Counted from the stretch's first letter, positions 49,673 to 60,174 are shown. The stretch: DNA of 64,000 nt from Planctomycetota bacterium (GCA_021776795.1 JAJFFC010000012.1:1-64000), one strand, 5' to 3'. A program made the numbers and translations. The notes: generated from the sequence alone by a model not told the origin.

Positions 49673-50890
49673 CTAGGGAAGGAAATTCTTCGTCGCGGCA
49701 ATCTTCTTCGGCAGGTATTCCTCAATCACGAAGTTCAATCCCCACTTCGCAAAGGCCTGCTGCTCTGCGCGAACGCCCATTTTGAGCATTTGGTTGATGG
49801 CCTTCTTCCATTTGGGATAGGCCTGGAAGAAGGGGTCGTTCTTCAACGCGTCTTTGGCGCGTTTGACGTCCACCGGCTGCAAAGGATGGGTGGCGTCTTC
49901 GAGTCCAAAATCGATGATGTCCTGCGGGGTCACGCCCAGGAACTGGGCTGTAGGCACGCAGAAGTCGCGATTGACATGTGCGGCTTGGCCAGAGCCTACC
50001 TTGAGTGTGCGGTAGATATTGCAGATGCCGTAGGGGTCGCAGTCGACGAAGGCATACACAGGCAGCTTGAGGCCATCGGCAATGCGGCGGACGAAACGCC
50101 GAGTTGCGCGCGTGGGTACGCCTCCCATTTCCACCAAAATGCAGTTGGCCGTACGCCAGTAACGGTGGTGGTTGAGGCGTTGGAACATACCGCCGGTTTC
50201 AATCGCCAAGACAAAATCGGCTGTGGTTTCGAAGGACAAGTGGTCTACCGAACTCGGCACGGTGTAGGCGCCGGATCCCATGGCGGCGCAGTCAGAGCGA
50301 ATATCCTCGCCGGTCTCCGGGTCCTTGTCGACGACGATGAGGTTGCCGACCACTGAGCCACCATGCTCCTCCGGCACGAAGCGCAAGGTTTCGCGCGTGA
50401 CCTCTTTCATCGAGAACATGCCCTCGATGTCATCGAGCACGGTATCTGATTCGCGCTGCTCGTTGAACTTGGCATCGCCCCAGTTCTTGGAGACGTAGTA
50501 GGCCTCTCGCTTGGTGGCAAAGTCTTCGTCGGCGACCATCTCCTTGGCCAAGGCCATCAAGCGCAAGGTTTGCGCAAAGGTCTTAACCGAGTTGACGTCG
50601 AGAGTGCGGGTTTTCATATTGCCCTTCAGCTCGAAGTAGCCCGCTTTGCGGTCATAAGTGACGTTGGCCAGGTTGCGCTGGGGCATGGTCATGTCTGGCA
50701 AACGGCCAGCGGCGGCTACTTTGCGCACATCCTCGGCAACTTCCTGAATCGAGTCCAGGGCAACACCGCGGAGATCTTTGCGCCCAGAACGTTCGGCGGG
50801 ACCTGCTTTGCGCAAATTGGCCTTCTTCTTAGTGACCTTCTTCGTTGCCTTCTTCGTTGCTTTCTTCTTTGTGGTTTTCTTCGCTGCCAT
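49673..50890 (-). CDS. top6A: DNA topoisomerase VI subunit A with lysine-rich tail
   Basis: The protein has 405 residues from ATG 50890. Residues 1-28 are a K/T/A tail (AKKTTKKKATKKATKKVTKK) like histone H1. The body is Spo11/Top6A: the catalytic tyrosine lies in TKREAYYVSKNWG (Tyr131/132), and the TOPRIM site is VEMGGVPTRATRRFV (Glu about 257) with YAFVDCDPYG (DxD about 285). Together with subunit B it makes an ATP-dependent A2B2 type IIB topoisomerase that relaxes and decatenates DNA through double-strand cleavage. It follows top6B by 12 bases on the same strand. Known mainly in archaea and plants; a minority of bacteria have it. Confidence 0.93.
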   Translation of the reverse strand: MAAKKTTKKKATKKATKKVTKKKANLRKAGPAERSGRKDLRGVALDSIQEVAEDVRKVAAAGRLPDMTMPQRNLANVTYDRKAGYFELKGNMKTRTLDVNSVKTFAQTLRLMALAKEMVADEDFATKREAYYVSKNWGDAKFNEQRESDTVLDDIEGMFSMKEVTRETLRFVPEEHGGSVVGNLIVVDKDPETGEDIRSDCAAMGSGAYTVPSSVDHLSFETTADFVLAIETGGMFQRLNHHRYWRTANCILVEMGGVPTRATRRFVRRIADGLKLPVYAFVDCDPYGICNIYRTLKVGSGQAAHVNRDFCVPTAQFLGVTPQDIIDFGLEDATHPLQPVDVKRAKDALKNDPFFQAYPKWKKAINQMLKMGVRAEQQAFAKWGLNFVIEEYLPKKIAATKNFLP

Positions 50891-50902
50891 CACTTTAAGG
50901 GT

Positions 50903-52555
50903 CTAGATTTTGCGGGTGGATTCCATCGAATCACGCAGAGTCTCGACCAAGTCTTCGCGTTCTTCATTGTCGATGCCAAGGATCTCTTGCAGACCAATCC
51001 CGACATGGGGTAAGTACTTTTCAATGTAGCTTCGTTTTTGGAACTCTGAAGCTACCTTGCGCCCTTTGCGGATGTGCACGCCAAGTTTGCGCCCAGCTTC
51101 TTGCAGGGCAAGTTTGACCTCCTTCAAAATCTCTGGATAGGGAGCAATGGCTTCCTTGGCTTCTGATGTAAAGGGCACCCAAACGCTGGCCATGTGAATG
51201 AAGATGACAGCCGATCCCACAGGTAAAGCACCTTTGGATTGGGACAAACCGTAGTTCTTCCAGGCCGTTTGTGTGACCGCCTTGGTGAAGCCGCAGCCAG
51301 CCTGTTGAAACAACAGAGGCACGCGGTTGGCGAAGCGCAAGACCCGCACCGCTTCATCGGCATTGCCGAGGAGGTCTTCGGTGTCGGTGGTTCCGCGCTT
51401 CCTCTTGGTTTTGGTGATGCGCCCAGTCTTATCGACTTCAAGCCGGTCATCGCCCGGCTTGCCCCAGGCAATCCCGACTTCAATCTGGAATGGGTTGCCG
51501 CGGTAGACCGCAGGCGGACGGGTGGCGACGGCATAGAAGTCGGCATCGCATTCCTTCATCAAGCCTTCCTTGATGCGATCTTCGCCAATAGGGGAGAGGC
51601 AAGTCGTCGGCGGGGCCGAGATCTTGGTCTTCTGAATTGCACGAAACAACTTGTTGGCTTCTTCGCGGGCGATACGCGTGGGGTAGGAGCGTTCTCCCAG
51701 CCCGGCCTCCTTAATGATTCCCTTTGCGACTTTCGGGCCAACGCGACAAAACTCTTCCTGCAAGAAGCCACTAAGCCAACGCGAGTTGGTGTTGCGCAGC
51801 ATCTTCATGAGTTCACCGAGTTCGACGCCATAGGGGTGAGGCTTGATTTCGTCGGCGCGTTCGGGAACGATTTTAATCGCACGCTCATATACGCGCGCTT
51901 CCTCCATGCCCGGCGCTAGGTATCTCAGTTCCGCGTGGGGATTGGAAACGGCCGTTTGCTTGATGTAGTCATCGACCGAACGCAAGCCACGTTGGTAGGT
52001 CGCCTCAATATCAATCTCAAACCGTGTGCCTTCTTTTTGATGCCATTCCTTGTGCTCTTCATCTTTCGTGATCAGAGCCTTGTTCTTGGTCAAGTCCATC
52101 TGCATTTCGAAAGCATGCATTTTGCCGCGCTTGGTCTTGGACCAAATCCGCGGTCCCTTGCCGCAAGTCATTTGGCCATAGAGGCCAGCAGCGGAAATGC
52201 CGATGCCCTGTTGTCCGCGCGACTGCCGCCGGCTGTGAAACTTCGAACCGTAAAGCAGCTTGCCAAAGATGTTGGGAATCTGCGCCTTGACGATGCCCGG
52301 CCCATTGTCCTCAATCACGACTCGGTAGCGATCTTCTTCGAGCTGGTGAATCTCGACCAAAATCGAGGGCAAGATGCCAGCTTCCTCACAGGCATCGAGC
52401 GAATTGTCGACCGCCTCTTTAATGGTGGTGAGTAGCGCCTTGCGCTGGTTGTCGAAGCCAAGCAAGTGGCGGTTCTTCGCGAAGAACTCGGAAACCGAGA
52501 TCTCGCGCTGAGTTTTCGCCATCTGTTCGGCGTTGAGGTGTGCTTTTTTGGCCAC
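50903..52555 (-). CDS. top6B: DNA topoisomerase VI subunit B
   Basis: The protein has 550 residues, the usual length. The GHKL (Bergerat) ATP site is complete: [13 protein letters not shown] (Asn51), IEDNGPGI (83-88) and [22 protein letters not shown] (about 103-124). The transducer domain follows, with a conserved KT/KR-rich strand ([14 protein letters not shown]) and the [13 protein letters not shown] segment. It is expressed from one transcript with top6A. Divergent from the sigma factor gene, about 310 bp away. Confidence 0.94.
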   Translation of the reverse strand: MAKKAHLNAEQMAKTQREISVSEFFAKNRHLLGFDNQRKALLTTIKEAVDNSLDACEEAGILPSILVEIHQLEEDRYRVVIEDNGPGIVKAQIPNIFGKLLYGSKFHSRRQSRGQQGIGISAAGLYGQMTCGKGPRIWSKTKRGKMHAFEMQMDLTKNKALITKDEEHKEWHQKEGTRFEIDIEATYQRGLRSVDDYIKQTAVSNPHAELRYLAPGMEEARVYERAIKIVPERADEIKPHPYGVELGELMKMLRNTNSRWLSGFLQEEFCRVGPKVAKGIIKEAGLGERSYPTRIAREEANKLFRAIQKTKISAPPTTCLSPIGEDRIKEGLMKECDADFYAVATRPPAVYRGNPFQIEVGIAWGKPGDDRLEVDKTGRITKTKRKRGTTDTEDLLGNADEAVRVLRFANRVPLLFQQAGCGFTKAVTQTAWKNYGLSQSKGALPVGSAVIFIHMASVWVPFTSEAKEAIAPYPEILKEVKLALQEAGRKLGVHIRKGRKVASEFQKRSYIEKYLPHVGIGLQEILGIDNEEREDLVETLRDSMESTRKI

Positions 52556-52866
52556 GGGCGTCGCGAATCCTGGGAATGGGATAAGGAAGTCTGTCCTCTC
52601 CGCAGCTGGATTTCCACCTCAGAACCCGCTGGAGGCGCTTTCGGGCTTTAGAAAGTGGCTTGCGCAGCCGTGAATGAGGGGAGGCGACGTAGTGATGGGA
52701 TTGAAATCGCCGAGCGGAGAAGCTGAATGTGGAGCCAAGGGCATCATTCTTGAACCCCTAAACCATTGATTTAAAGCGAATTAGCTAATTCAGAATTCGA
52801 AGTTAAGCAAAAGGGCAATCCTAGCCGACATATTTGCGTCATCGTAGAGCTCCTGCTCGGATTCAC
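52556..52866. other. Divergent promoter region between top6B and sigma factor
   Basis: No gene is supported in these 311 bases. The right half is AT-rich compared with its surroundings and contains a palindrome at 52778-52791. The left third (52556-52660) is GC-rich with no recognised element. Confidence 0.5.
52778..52791. promoter_or_regulatory. Perfect 14-bp palindrome upstream of sigma factor gene
   Basis: GAATTAGCTAATTC is exactly self-complementary and lies about 75 bases before the ATG at 52867, in an AT-rich patch next to TTGATTTAAAG. It could be an operator for the sigma factor gene or a divergent regulatory site. No regulator is identified. Confidence 0.4.
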
Positions 52867-53502
52867 ATGAAAACGCCCCACACCCCCTCCTCAGACTCCA
52901 AGCCTAAGCCCAAAAAGGCATCTACGATTGCCCCTACCGATGAGCAGCTCGACCAGTGGCGGCATTTGGTGTGGTACGTGGTCAACCGCATTCGTCCACG
53001 CCTACCAGCCAGCGTTTCTGAGGATGAGCTCTTCTCGGCGGGCATGTTTGGCTTGATGCGGGCCGCGAGGAGCTACGACGCGACAAGAGGAGCTGGGTTT
53101 AAGACTTATGCTTACCACCGCATCCGTGGCGCGATTTTGGATGATCTGCGCCGCATGGACTTTCTGCCGCGATCTCTGCGTGAGAAGGCCCGAGAGAACG
53201 GGGAAGATGCTCCCTCGATGGTGGGAATCCCCACCGATGAAGATGGGCATGAGAGTTTGGCTGCACGTCGCCAAGAGGCTGCTTGTGAAACTGCGGATTT
53301 GAGCGAGGTGCTGCAAGTCGAGATTGACCAGCTACCGGACAAAATGCGCATCGTCATGGGCCTTTACTACAAAGAGGACATGAAAATGCGCGAGATTGGC
53401 GAGCGCCTCAATCTGACGGAATCCCGCGTCAGCCAAATCCACAGCAACGCGGTGGCGCGCCTGCGCTTGGCTCTGCGCACAGCGGCCGGCGACGGCCTGT
53501 AG
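52867..53502 (+). CDS. FliA/WhiG-type sigma-70 family factor
   Basis: The protein has 211 residues from ATG 52867. Region 2: LVWYVVNRIRPRLPASVSEDELFSAGMFGLMRAARSYDATRGAGFKTYAYHRIRGAILDDLR, the FliA signature with the RxxGAILDxLR -10 element contact. Region 3 (SLREKARENG) and region 4 (LPDKMRIVMGLYYKEDMKMREIGERLNLTESRVSQIHSNAVARLR) follow. The order matches sigma-28 rather than ECF. No flagellar genes are near, so it may control envelope, pilus or stress genes. An S/T/K-rich N-terminal extension of about 30 residues is unusual. Confidence 0.92.
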   Translation: MKTPHTPSSDSKPKPKKASTIAPTDEQLDQWRHLVWYVVNRIRPRLPASVSEDELFSAGMFGLMRAARSYDATRGAGFKTYAYHRIRGAILDDLRRMDFLPRSLREKARENGEDAPSMVGIPTDEDGHESLAARRQEAACETADLSEVLQVEIDQLPDKMRIVMGLYYKEDMKMREIGERLNLTESRVSQIHSNAVARLRLALRTAAGDGL

Positions 53503-53532
53503 ACCGCCCGTCGCGCACGCTACGATGCGTGC

Positions 53533-55752
53533 ATGCGGCACATGGCGGTACTCCCTGTAGTTCTGCTCCTCCTGGGGTGCTTAACACCCAAAGGCTCGGC
53601 TCAAGAAGCCGTGGCCGCTGCGGACTTGCAGTATGAAATCGACGTCCGCTTGGAAGAAGACGGGCGCACCATCCAGGCCGACCTCGTGGTCCGCTGGACC
53701 AACACCGGCAAAGCTCCCACCTCCGAGCTGCATTGGCATGTGTACAACAATGCTTGGTCCGGACCGCAATCCCTTTGGTTGCAAGAGGCACGTCGGCATG
53801 GCGACCAAAGCCAACCCAAGGTGGTCGGGGATACACAAGTGGAACAGGTGCGCTTGCTCACTCAAGGGGAAGACCAACCCTTGGATTGGAATTACCAATC
53901 GCAACCTGGCGCGCCCCTAGACCGCACGGTGGCGATCACACCTTTGCCTAGGTCCGTGGCGCCGGGAGAGACCGTGCAAGTGGCGTTGCGTTTCACCGCA
54001 GCTTTGCCTCAGGCATTCCGTCGTTCCGGTTGGGGGCCGCATGGCTATCTGCACGCAGTGCAGTGGTACCCCAAGCTCGGCGTGTTTGAACAGCTCGACG
54101 GTAACTGGCAGTGGAACTGTGAGCCCTATCGTTACCTGACTGAGTTCTACGCCGACTTTGCCACCTACGAAGTGCGCTTGACTGTTCCAGAACGCTATCG
54201 CGATCACTTGGTCGCAACTGGTAGCTTTCTCGGCGAAGGTCCGCAAGACAATGCCGATGGCACGGTCACCTATGAAACCTTTGCGGAGCAAGTGCACGAC
54301 TATGCCTGGACGGTAGACAGCAATGCCTTATTGATGGAGCGCGAGTTCCACGCCGAGAACTATCGGGATGAACAGCAAGAAGCGCTGATGGCACGTGCCT
54401 TGGGCAAGACCGAGGAAGAAGTTCGGCCCTCATCTACGCGCATGATTTTGTTGATTCAGCCCGAGCATGAAGGCCTGGCCGACCGCTATTTCGATGCCGT
54501 CGGTAAAGCGCTGTATTACTACGGCCTTTGGTACGGCAGCTATCCCTACCCAACCATCAGTTGCGTAGATCCGGCGAACGATGCGCGCCAAACCGGGGGC
54601 ATGGAGTACCCACGGTTGATTACCGGTGGCGCACGTCTGGGGCGCTTGGCGACGACCATGTCGCCCGAGGGAGTCACCGTGCACGAGCTTGGCCACCAAT
54701 TTTGGTACGGACTGGTCGGCAACGATGAATTCCGCCACGCCTGGCTCGATGAAGGCTTCAATACGTACAGCACTGCACGAGTCCTCGAAGCAGGCTGGCC
54801 GCCAGAGCTCGAAACCTGGTCGGTGTTTGGGCGCGAAGTCGCCGGGCGCTTGCCCATGACTTTGCCAAGCTACGGCGAAGGCGAGCTGCGCAGCGTGCTC
54901 GACTTAACCCGTTGGGAAAGCCCTGACTTGCGTTGGGTTCCCGCCCTGAGTTATGAATTGCGTCATCGCCACGACTTAGAGCGCTTGTTTGCTGAGTTGC
55001 CTCCGATTACCGCATTCCCAAGAGTGGAAAAGATGCGCGTGACCGACAACCGGCGCGTGATGGACCATGATTGGACCGAGCCTCTGCAAAAGCCCACCAT
55101 GGATCTGCTCAATAGCAGCATGCGTCGGGTCAATGCCTACCGTCGGCCGGCGCTGACTTTAGAAACGATGGGTCGCCTGATGGGGGAAGAGCGTTGGGCT
55201 CGAGTGCTCTATCGCTATCACCAAACTTGGCGTTTCCGGCACCCGCAGCCACAGGACTTCTTGGACATCTTGCTTGCCGAGGCACAAGGAGCCGAAGTCA
55301 TTGGTACCGAAGAGCGCGTGGCCATCGATTGGCAAAGTTTTTGGAAGCACGCCTATCTCGACAATGATCGCCTTGGATTCAGCGTGCATCACCTGCGTAA
55401 TGTGCCTGCGCCAGCTGCGGAAGATGGCAGTGCCCGATTCACGGTCTACGCCGGCATTCGCCGCGTCAGTGACTTTGCGGTGCCGGTGCCGATTCGCATC
55501 ACCTGGGATGACGGCTCCAGTACCACCCATGTCTGGGATGCCAAAACCTGGACCTGGGATCAGCGTTTTGCCGACGCGCCCATGCGCGCGGTGCGCCTCG
55601 ACATTGACCCCGAGCGCCTATTGATGCTCGAAGATGATTGGCTCGACAATAGTTTGCAGCTCGACGGCGACGACCGGATTTCCTGGGATATGGGAATTCA
55701 GGTCATGCTCTGGGCGCAGCAGGTGTTGCAATATTACGGAGGTGCAGGATGA
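53533..55752 (+). CDS. M1-family metallopeptidase (secreted), copy 2
   Basis: The protein has 739 residues with a lipoprotein/signal peptide (MRHMAVLPVVLLLLGCLTPKGSAQ). M1 motifs are GGMEYPRL, HELGHQFWYG (about 383) and WLDEGFNTYS 18 residues later. The N-terminal beta domain and extra C-terminal about 130 residues are similar in plan to the M1 enzyme at 29986. It is probably an exported aminopeptidase. The stop overlaps the ATG of a membrane protein (ATGA at 55749-55752), so the pair is coupled. Confidence 0.92.
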   Translation: MRHMAVLPVVLLLLGCLTPKGSAQEAVAAADLQYEIDVRLEEDGRTIQADLVVRWTNTGKAPTSELHWHVYNNAWSGPQSLWLQEARRHGDQSQPKVVGDTQVEQVRLLTQGEDQPLDWNYQSQPGAPLDRTVAITPLPRSVAPGETVQVALRFTAALPQAFRRSGWGPHGYLHAVQWYPKLGVFEQLDGNWQWNCEPYRYLTEFYADFATYEVRLTVPERYRDHLVATGSFLGEGPQDNADGTVTYETFAEQVHDYAWTVDSNALLMEREFHAENYRDEQQEALMARALGKTEEEVRPSSTRMILLIQPEHEGLADRYFDAVGKALYYYGLWYGSYPYPTISCVDPANDARQTGGMEYPRLITGGARLGRLATTMSPEGVTVHELGHQFWYGLVGNDEFRHAWLDEGFNTYSTARVLEAGWPPELETWSVFGREVAGRLPMTLPSYGEGELRSVLDLTRWESPDLRWVPALSYELRHRHDLERLFAELPPITAFPRVEKMRVTDNRRVMDHDWTEPLQKPTMDLLNSSMRRVNAYRRPALTLETMGRLMGEERWARVLYRYHQTWRFRHPQPQDFLDILLAEAQGAEVIGTEERVAIDWQSFWKHAYLDNDRLGFSVHHLRNVPAPAAEDGSARFTVYAGIRRVSDFAVPVPIRITWDDGSSTTHVWDAKTWTWDQRFADAPMRAVRLDIDPERLLMLEDDWLDNSLQLDGDDRISWDMGIQVMLWAQQVLQYYGGAG

Positions 55753-56732
55753 GCGAACAGAATCCTCACAACACCTTGGTCGTCGATGCCTTCCCGGTCG
55801 ATGACCAGAAGCCGCTCATGCCTTTTGGTGGCGAAGACACACCAGGGCGTCTGCCTGGCGCGCCTAGCTTTCTAGGCGGAGCCTTATTGCTCACCTTGTC
55901 GCGGCCGCGGGTGTTGCTGTTCTTGCTGCTTCCGCTGTTGCTGCTGCCCTTGGTGGTGGCCTTGCCGGTATTCCTTGGTGCGGAACCATTGGCGCCGCTG
56001 CAGGCCAATCCCGGCGGCACCGAAATCGACCTCCCGGAAATTGCACCGTCGTGGGTCTTCCGCGAATGGACTCGCGCCATGCCCGAGACCTTGCCGGCGG
56101 CCGCTGCCAGTTTGCCGCCCTTGCTCCTGTTCATGAGCTTGTTCAATCTCGTGATTACTGGTGGTTGGATGGGATTGGCCGTTTCTCGCCGCCGAGAGCA
56201 TTCCTTGCGCTCCTTCCTCGGGCATGGTGGCCGTGCCTTCTTCCCGTTCTTGCGGACGTGGTTTTTGGGCTTGCCGCTCTTTGCCTTCGTGACCTGGATT
56301 TGTTGGGGCACACCGGCAGAGTGGTTCTTTGGCCTATTCCTTCCCGAAGGAGATCCCGCCCTCGGTGCTTCAGAAAGCACCGGGCGTTGGCTCGAAATCT
56401 TGCGCCAACTGATCTACCTCAACGCACTGTTTAAGCTTGAGTTGTGGCTGGACTTGGCGCGCGCAAGTCTCACCATTGGCGAGCGTCGCTCCGCGCTGTT
56501 GGCCATGGTGCGTAGTTTTTGGCTATTCGTTCGTAATCCATGGGGGCTTTACGGCCTCGGCCTGTGCGGCTTTGGCCTGGAATTGTTGTGGATTGCTGGC
56601 GCGGAAGCCATCCGCCAAGTGCTCGACGCACCACTATGGCCGATGCTCCTGATCTTGCCCTTCGGTCGAATTGTCATGCGTGGCATGCGTTACGCCGCTC
56701 TGGCGCGTTTCGCGGCTTCGCGCGCGGTTTAA
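55749..56732 (+). CDS. Polytopic membrane protein coupled to M1 peptidase
   Basis: The protein has 327 residues. The first about 45 are hydrophilic; then hydrophobic segments near residues 50-75 ([20 protein letters not shown]), 120-145 ([15 protein letters not shown]), 165-185 ([20 protein letters not shown]) and 270-290 ([19 protein letters not shown]). I recognise no family. Coupled translation with the peptidase suggests it may export or take up peptides, or anchor the peptidase; that is inference only. Confidence 0.75.
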   Translation: MSEQNPHNTLVVDAFPVDDQKPLMPFGGEDTPGRLPGAPSFLGGALLLTLSRPRVLLFLLLPLLLLPLVVALPVFLGAEPLAPLQANPGGTEIDLPEIAPSWVFREWTRAMPETLPAAAASLPPLLLFMSLFNLVITGGWMGLAVSRRREHSLRSFLGHGGRAFFPFLRTWFLGLPLFAFVTWICWGTPAEWFFGLFLPEGDPALGASESTGRWLEILRQLIYLNALFKLELWLDLARASLTIGERRSALLAMVRSFWLFVRNPWGLYGLGLCGFGLELLWIAGAEAIRQVLDAPLWPMLLILPFGRIVMRGMRYAALARFAASRAV

Positions 56733-57514
56733 CTTTCGAACATACGGCTGATGCCGCCGAGGAGCGAGCCTTCGCCTTTGCTTTCTCCTGGTCGACCTGG
56801 CGCGGCGGCCATCACGCGGCCAGCAAGGCGTGAGAACGGCAAGCTTTGCAACCACACTTTGCCGTGGCCGCTGAGCGTGGCCAGGAATAATCCTTCGCCA
56901 CCAAACACCATCGACTTCAATGACCCTGCGCGTTGGATGTCATAGTCTAAGCCCGAAGTAAAGGCGGCAATGCATCCGGTATCAATGCGCAAGGTTTCGC
57001 CGTTGAGTTCGCGCTCGACCACCGTGCCACCCGCATGAACAAAGGCCAAGCCATCACCGCGCAGGCGCTGCAAGATGAACCCCTCGCCGCCGAAGAAACC
57101 AACGCCTAATCGGCGCTGAAAAGCAATGCCAATTTCGGTGCCATAGGCAGCGGCGAGAAAGGCATCTTTTTGGCAGATGAGCTCTTCGCCAACGGTGGCC
57201 AAGTCGATGGCCATAATCTTGCCCGGATAGGGGGCGGCAAATGTCACGCGACTCTTCACAGGGCAGTCATTGGTGAAATGCGTCATGAAGATAGATTCCC
57301 GTGTCAGCACTCGCTTGCCGACGTCGAGTAGCTTGTCGAACAAGCCCGACTGCGGCTTGGAGCCGTCGCCCATACGTGCTTCAAAGGTGATGCCATCTTC
57401 CATCCAGTTCATGGAACCGGCTTCGGCAATCACCACTTCGCCGGGATCGAGCTCCACTTCAACCATTTGCAGGTCGTCGCCGTGGATTTGGTAGTCAACT
57501 TCGTGGCACTTCAT
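56729..57514 (-). CDS. AIM24/TIGR00266-family protein
   Basis: The protein has 261 residues from ATG 57514 ([22 protein letters not shown]). The family pattern of glycine-rich beta strands is present: [28 protein letters not shown], then [28 protein letters not shown] and [27 protein letters not shown]. It is a double-stranded beta-helix protein of unknown biochemical function, related to mitochondrial Aim24. It converges with the membrane protein gene by a 4-base overlap and is divergent from the phosphofructokinase gene. Confidence 0.9.
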   Translation of the reverse strand: MKCHEVDYQIHGDDLQMVEVELDPGEVVIAEAGSMNWMEDGITFEARMGDGSKPQSGLFDKLLDVGKRVLTRESIFMTHFTNDCPVKSRVTFAAPYPGKIMAIDLATVGEELICQKDAFLAAAYGTEIGIAFQRRLGVGFFGGEGFILQRLRGDGLAFVHAGGTVVERELNGETLRIDTGCIAAFTSGLDYDIQRAGSLKSMVFGGEGLFLATLSGHGKVWLQSLPFSRLAGRVMAAAPGRPGESKGEGSLLGGISRMFES

Positions 57515-57573
57515 ACCTTGAATACCCCTAATCCTCACGGATGTTGGGAGAATGGCTGCTAAAATCCCGCCCC

Positions 57574-58806
57574 ATGAGTGAAATCCTCCAAGGTGCGGCC
57601 GTCATCGGCCAGTCTGGCGGCCCAACCGTCGTCATCAATCAGTCGTTGGTCGGTTTTGTGCAGGCTGCGGTGCCGGCCGAGGCCATCACCGCCGTTTATG
57701 GTGCCCGGCACGGGGTCAAAGGCATGATGGCGGGGGACTTGATCGACCTCGGTAAGGAGTCGGATAGCACCCTTGAAGCCGTTGCCAAGGTGCCTGCTGC
57801 AGCACTTGGTTCGGTGCGCATGAAGCCCACCGCCGAAGACGTCGCCAAGATGATCGACACTTTTCGCGCCAAGGACATCCGCTACTTCTTCTACATCGGC
57901 GGCAATGACACTGCCGAAACTGCGCATATCGTGGCCGAGCAATCTGCCGCACAGGGATATGACATGCGCTGCTTTCATATTCCAAAGACCATCGACAACG
58001 ATTTGCGCGTCACCGATCACTGCCCCGGTTATGGCAGTGCCGCACGGTTTGTCGCGCACGCCTTCCAGGGTGATGACCGCGACAACCGCTCGCTGCCTGG
58101 CGTGAAGATCAACGTCGTCATGGGCCGTCATGCCGGTTGGCTGACTGCCGCCAGCACTTTGGGCCGCCGCCACGACGAAGACGGACCGCACTTGGTCTAC
58201 CTTCCCGAGCGCGTGTTTGATCCCGAGCAGTTCATCCAAGATGTGCAAGAGGTCTATGGTCGTCTTGGTCGCTGCATCGTCGCCGTTTCGGAAGGTATTC
58301 ACGATGCGGACGGAAAACCATTCCTCCAGGTTTACGCAGAGCGTTCCGGGTCGGCGATGGCCGGCATGCAAGACAGCCACGGCAACGTGCAACTCAGTGG
58401 CACCGGTGCCCTCGGCGATGCCCTCGCCAACTTGGTCAAGGAGCGCATCGAAGGCATTCGCGTACGCGCCGACACCTTCGGTTACCTACAGCGCAGTTTC
58501 CCCGCCGATGCCAGCCCCATCGACCAGGCCGAGGCCCGCGAAGTCGGCCGCGCCGCCGTGGAAGCCGCCATCGGTGGTGAGCACCAGAGTGGCTCGATTG
58601 CCCTGAAGCGCGTGGAAGGCGGCGAATACCGCTGCGAAACCATGGTGACCCCGCTGTCGACCGTGGCCAAGCACACCAAGGATATGCCAGAAGAGTTCCT
58701 GAGCGGCCACCAAGGCGTCAGCCAGGCCTTCCTCGACTATGCCATGCCCTTGACCGGCGGCATCACCCCGATGACCGACCTCGAAGGCCACCCTGTGGGC
58801 TCCTGA
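57574..58806 (+). CDS. pfp: 6-phosphofructokinase, pyrophosphate-type
   Basis: The protein has 410 residues from ATG 57574; the upstream frame from 57541 overlaps a promoter-like region. It phosphorylates fructose 6-phosphate at C1 in glycolysis or works in reverse. The nucleotide/PPi site reads [11 protein letters not shown] (about 107-117), where ATP enzymes have GGDGS; the neighbouring PKTIDND (138-144) has the Lys found in PPi-dependent enzymes. [12 protein letters not shown] binds the sugar phosphate. Phosphoryl-donor choice is inferred from these residues. Confidence 0.9.
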   Translation: MSEILQGAAVIGQSGGPTVVINQSLVGFVQAAVPAEAITAVYGARHGVKGMMAGDLIDLGKESDSTLEAVAKVPAAALGSVRMKPTAEDVAKMIDTFRAKDIRYFFYIGGNDTAETAHIVAEQSAAQGYDMRCFHIPKTIDNDLRVTDHCPGYGSAARFVAHAFQGDDRDNRSLPGVKINVVMGRHAGWLTAASTLGRRHDEDGPHLVYLPERVFDPEQFIQDVQEVYGRLGRCIVAVSEGIHDADGKPFLQVYAERSGSAMAGMQDSHGNVQLSGTGALGDALANLVKERIEGIRVRADTFGYLQRSFPADASPIDQAEAREVGRAAVEAAIGGEHQSGSIALKRVEGGEYRCETMVTPLSTVAKHTKDMPEEFLSGHQGVSQAFLDYAMPLTGGITPMTDLEGHPVGS

Positions 58807-58907
58807 GCGCGGTCTTCACAAATAGTCCACATTCGGCACACCTGGCCAACGTGGGACGGCCATATTCTGTTCCCGCCTACAACACGTAGGTTCCCCAACC
58901 AAGAGAC

Positions 58908-60062
58908 ATGATTACCACACTTCTCCTGCTCCAGGCACCGGCCCTCGCTCCGGTCGACCTGACCAGCCTCCTGCCTGGCGATCCAGGCGAGAAGACCATC
59001 AACATCGGTGGTCGCTTCATGGAGGATTACTCCTTCTTCTCCGGTGGCGACATGAATGCCGCCGCTCTCGGTACGACCTTCGATGACGGCGCTGAAGTCC
59101 GTCGCGCACGCATCCGTGTCTTCGGCGACCTGTCGCGGAACATTGCCTACAAGTTGGAATACGACTGGGCAGGCGGCTCCGCCAACCTTGCTGATGGCTT
59201 CCTCAAATTCAGCACGCTCGATGGCAGCGTGATGGTCGGCCACCAGTTCGAGCCATTCGGCTTGGAAGAGCAGACCTCGAGCCGTTTCATCACCTTCTTG
59301 GAGCGCTCGAGCATCTCCGGTGCCTTCGCCCCAAGCCGTAACATGGGTGTTTCCTACTGGCACGGCAACGACAGCCACACCTTTGGTGGTGGTCTGTTCC
59401 GTGACACCGACAAGCAAGGCAAAACCATGGACAGTGGCTGGGGCGCTACCGCGCGCTACGTCTTCCGTCCGGTCTTCGAGAACGATGGCGAGAATCTGCT
59501 GCACTTCGGTTTCAGCGCTTCCTTGCGGAATCCCGATGGCTCCGCTGATTTCAGCGCGCGTCCGGAAAACCACCTCGCACCAACTTTCGTCGACACCGGC
59601 GCTTTGGTTGCCGATGAAGTCCTGCTCCTCGGCTTTGAAGGTGCTTGGCAGCAAGGTCCTCTCCACGGCATGGTGGAATGGCAGCAAGCCGACGTCACCA
59701 ACGACATGGTTGGTGGTCTCGAGCCTACCCTCAGCGGCTTCACCCTCCAGTTCGGTTACTTCCTGACTGGCGAGCACCGTGGCTACAAGCCTGGACACGC
59801 TGTATGGAGCCGCGTCAAGCCAACCACCTACGCTCTCGACGGCAATGACAACGGGTGTGGCGCTTGGGAAGTTGCGGGTCGCTACTCGACTCTCGACTTG
59901 ACCGATGCCCCTGCTGTTAGCGACAAGCTCAACTCCGCAACTGTGGGCTTGAACTGGTACATGAACAACAACACCCGCGTGATGCTCGACGTGACCCAGG
60001 CAGAACTGGACACGCTCGACACCTTAACCATCATCGCGCTGCGTTTCGCCTTCGACTTCTAA
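58908..60062 (+). CDS. OprP/OprO-type phosphate-selective porin
   Basis: The protein has 384 residues. A short signal-like N-terminus (ITTLLLLQAPALAP) is followed by beta-strand-rich sequence with family features: RRARIRVFGDLSRNIAYKLEYD, DGFLKFSTLDGSVMVGHQFEPFGLEEQTSSRFITFLERS and terminal LDTLTIIALRFAFDF, ending in Phe like outer-membrane barrels. It would be a 16-stranded outer-membrane channel, possibly for phosphate or polyphosphate. GAGAC-type purines precede the ATG. Confidence 0.9.
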   Translation: MITTLLLLQAPALAPVDLTSLLPGDPGEKTINIGGRFMEDYSFFSGGDMNAAALGTTFDDGAEVRRARIRVFGDLSRNIAYKLEYDWAGGSANLADGFLKFSTLDGSVMVGHQFEPFGLEEQTSSRFITFLERSSISGAFAPSRNMGVSYWHGNDSHTFGGGLFRDTDKQGKTMDSGWGATARYVFRPVFENDGENLLHFGFSASLRNPDGSADFSARPENHLAPTFVDTGALVADEVLLLGFEGAWQQGPLHGMVEWQQADVTNDMVGGLEPTLSGFTLQFGYFLTGEHRGYKPGHAVWSRVKPTTYALDGNDNGCGAWEVAGRYSTLDLTDAPAVSDKLNSATVGLNWYMNNNTRVMLDVTQAELDTLDTLTIIALRFAFDF

Positions 60063-60110
60063 GTCTTGGCGCACTTGGGTCGCTGCGGCGGCCTAAGTAG
60101 ATTCCTCGTT

Positions 60111-60143
60111 AGCCGGTAATCCATGAGCCTTGGGTTGCCGGCT
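60111..60143. terminator. Stem-loop after porin gene
   Basis: AGCCGGTAA and TTGCCGGCT form a 9-bp stem (one G-T), extended by CC/GG after a bulge, around a short loop. It lies 48 bases after the porin stop and 32 bases before the end of the convergent ThrE-like gene, so it may serve both as terminator. There is no T run on either side, so the call is tentative. Confidence 0.4.
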
Positions 60144-60174
60144 CTTACTATGGAATCTGCGCTGCTCGCGATTT

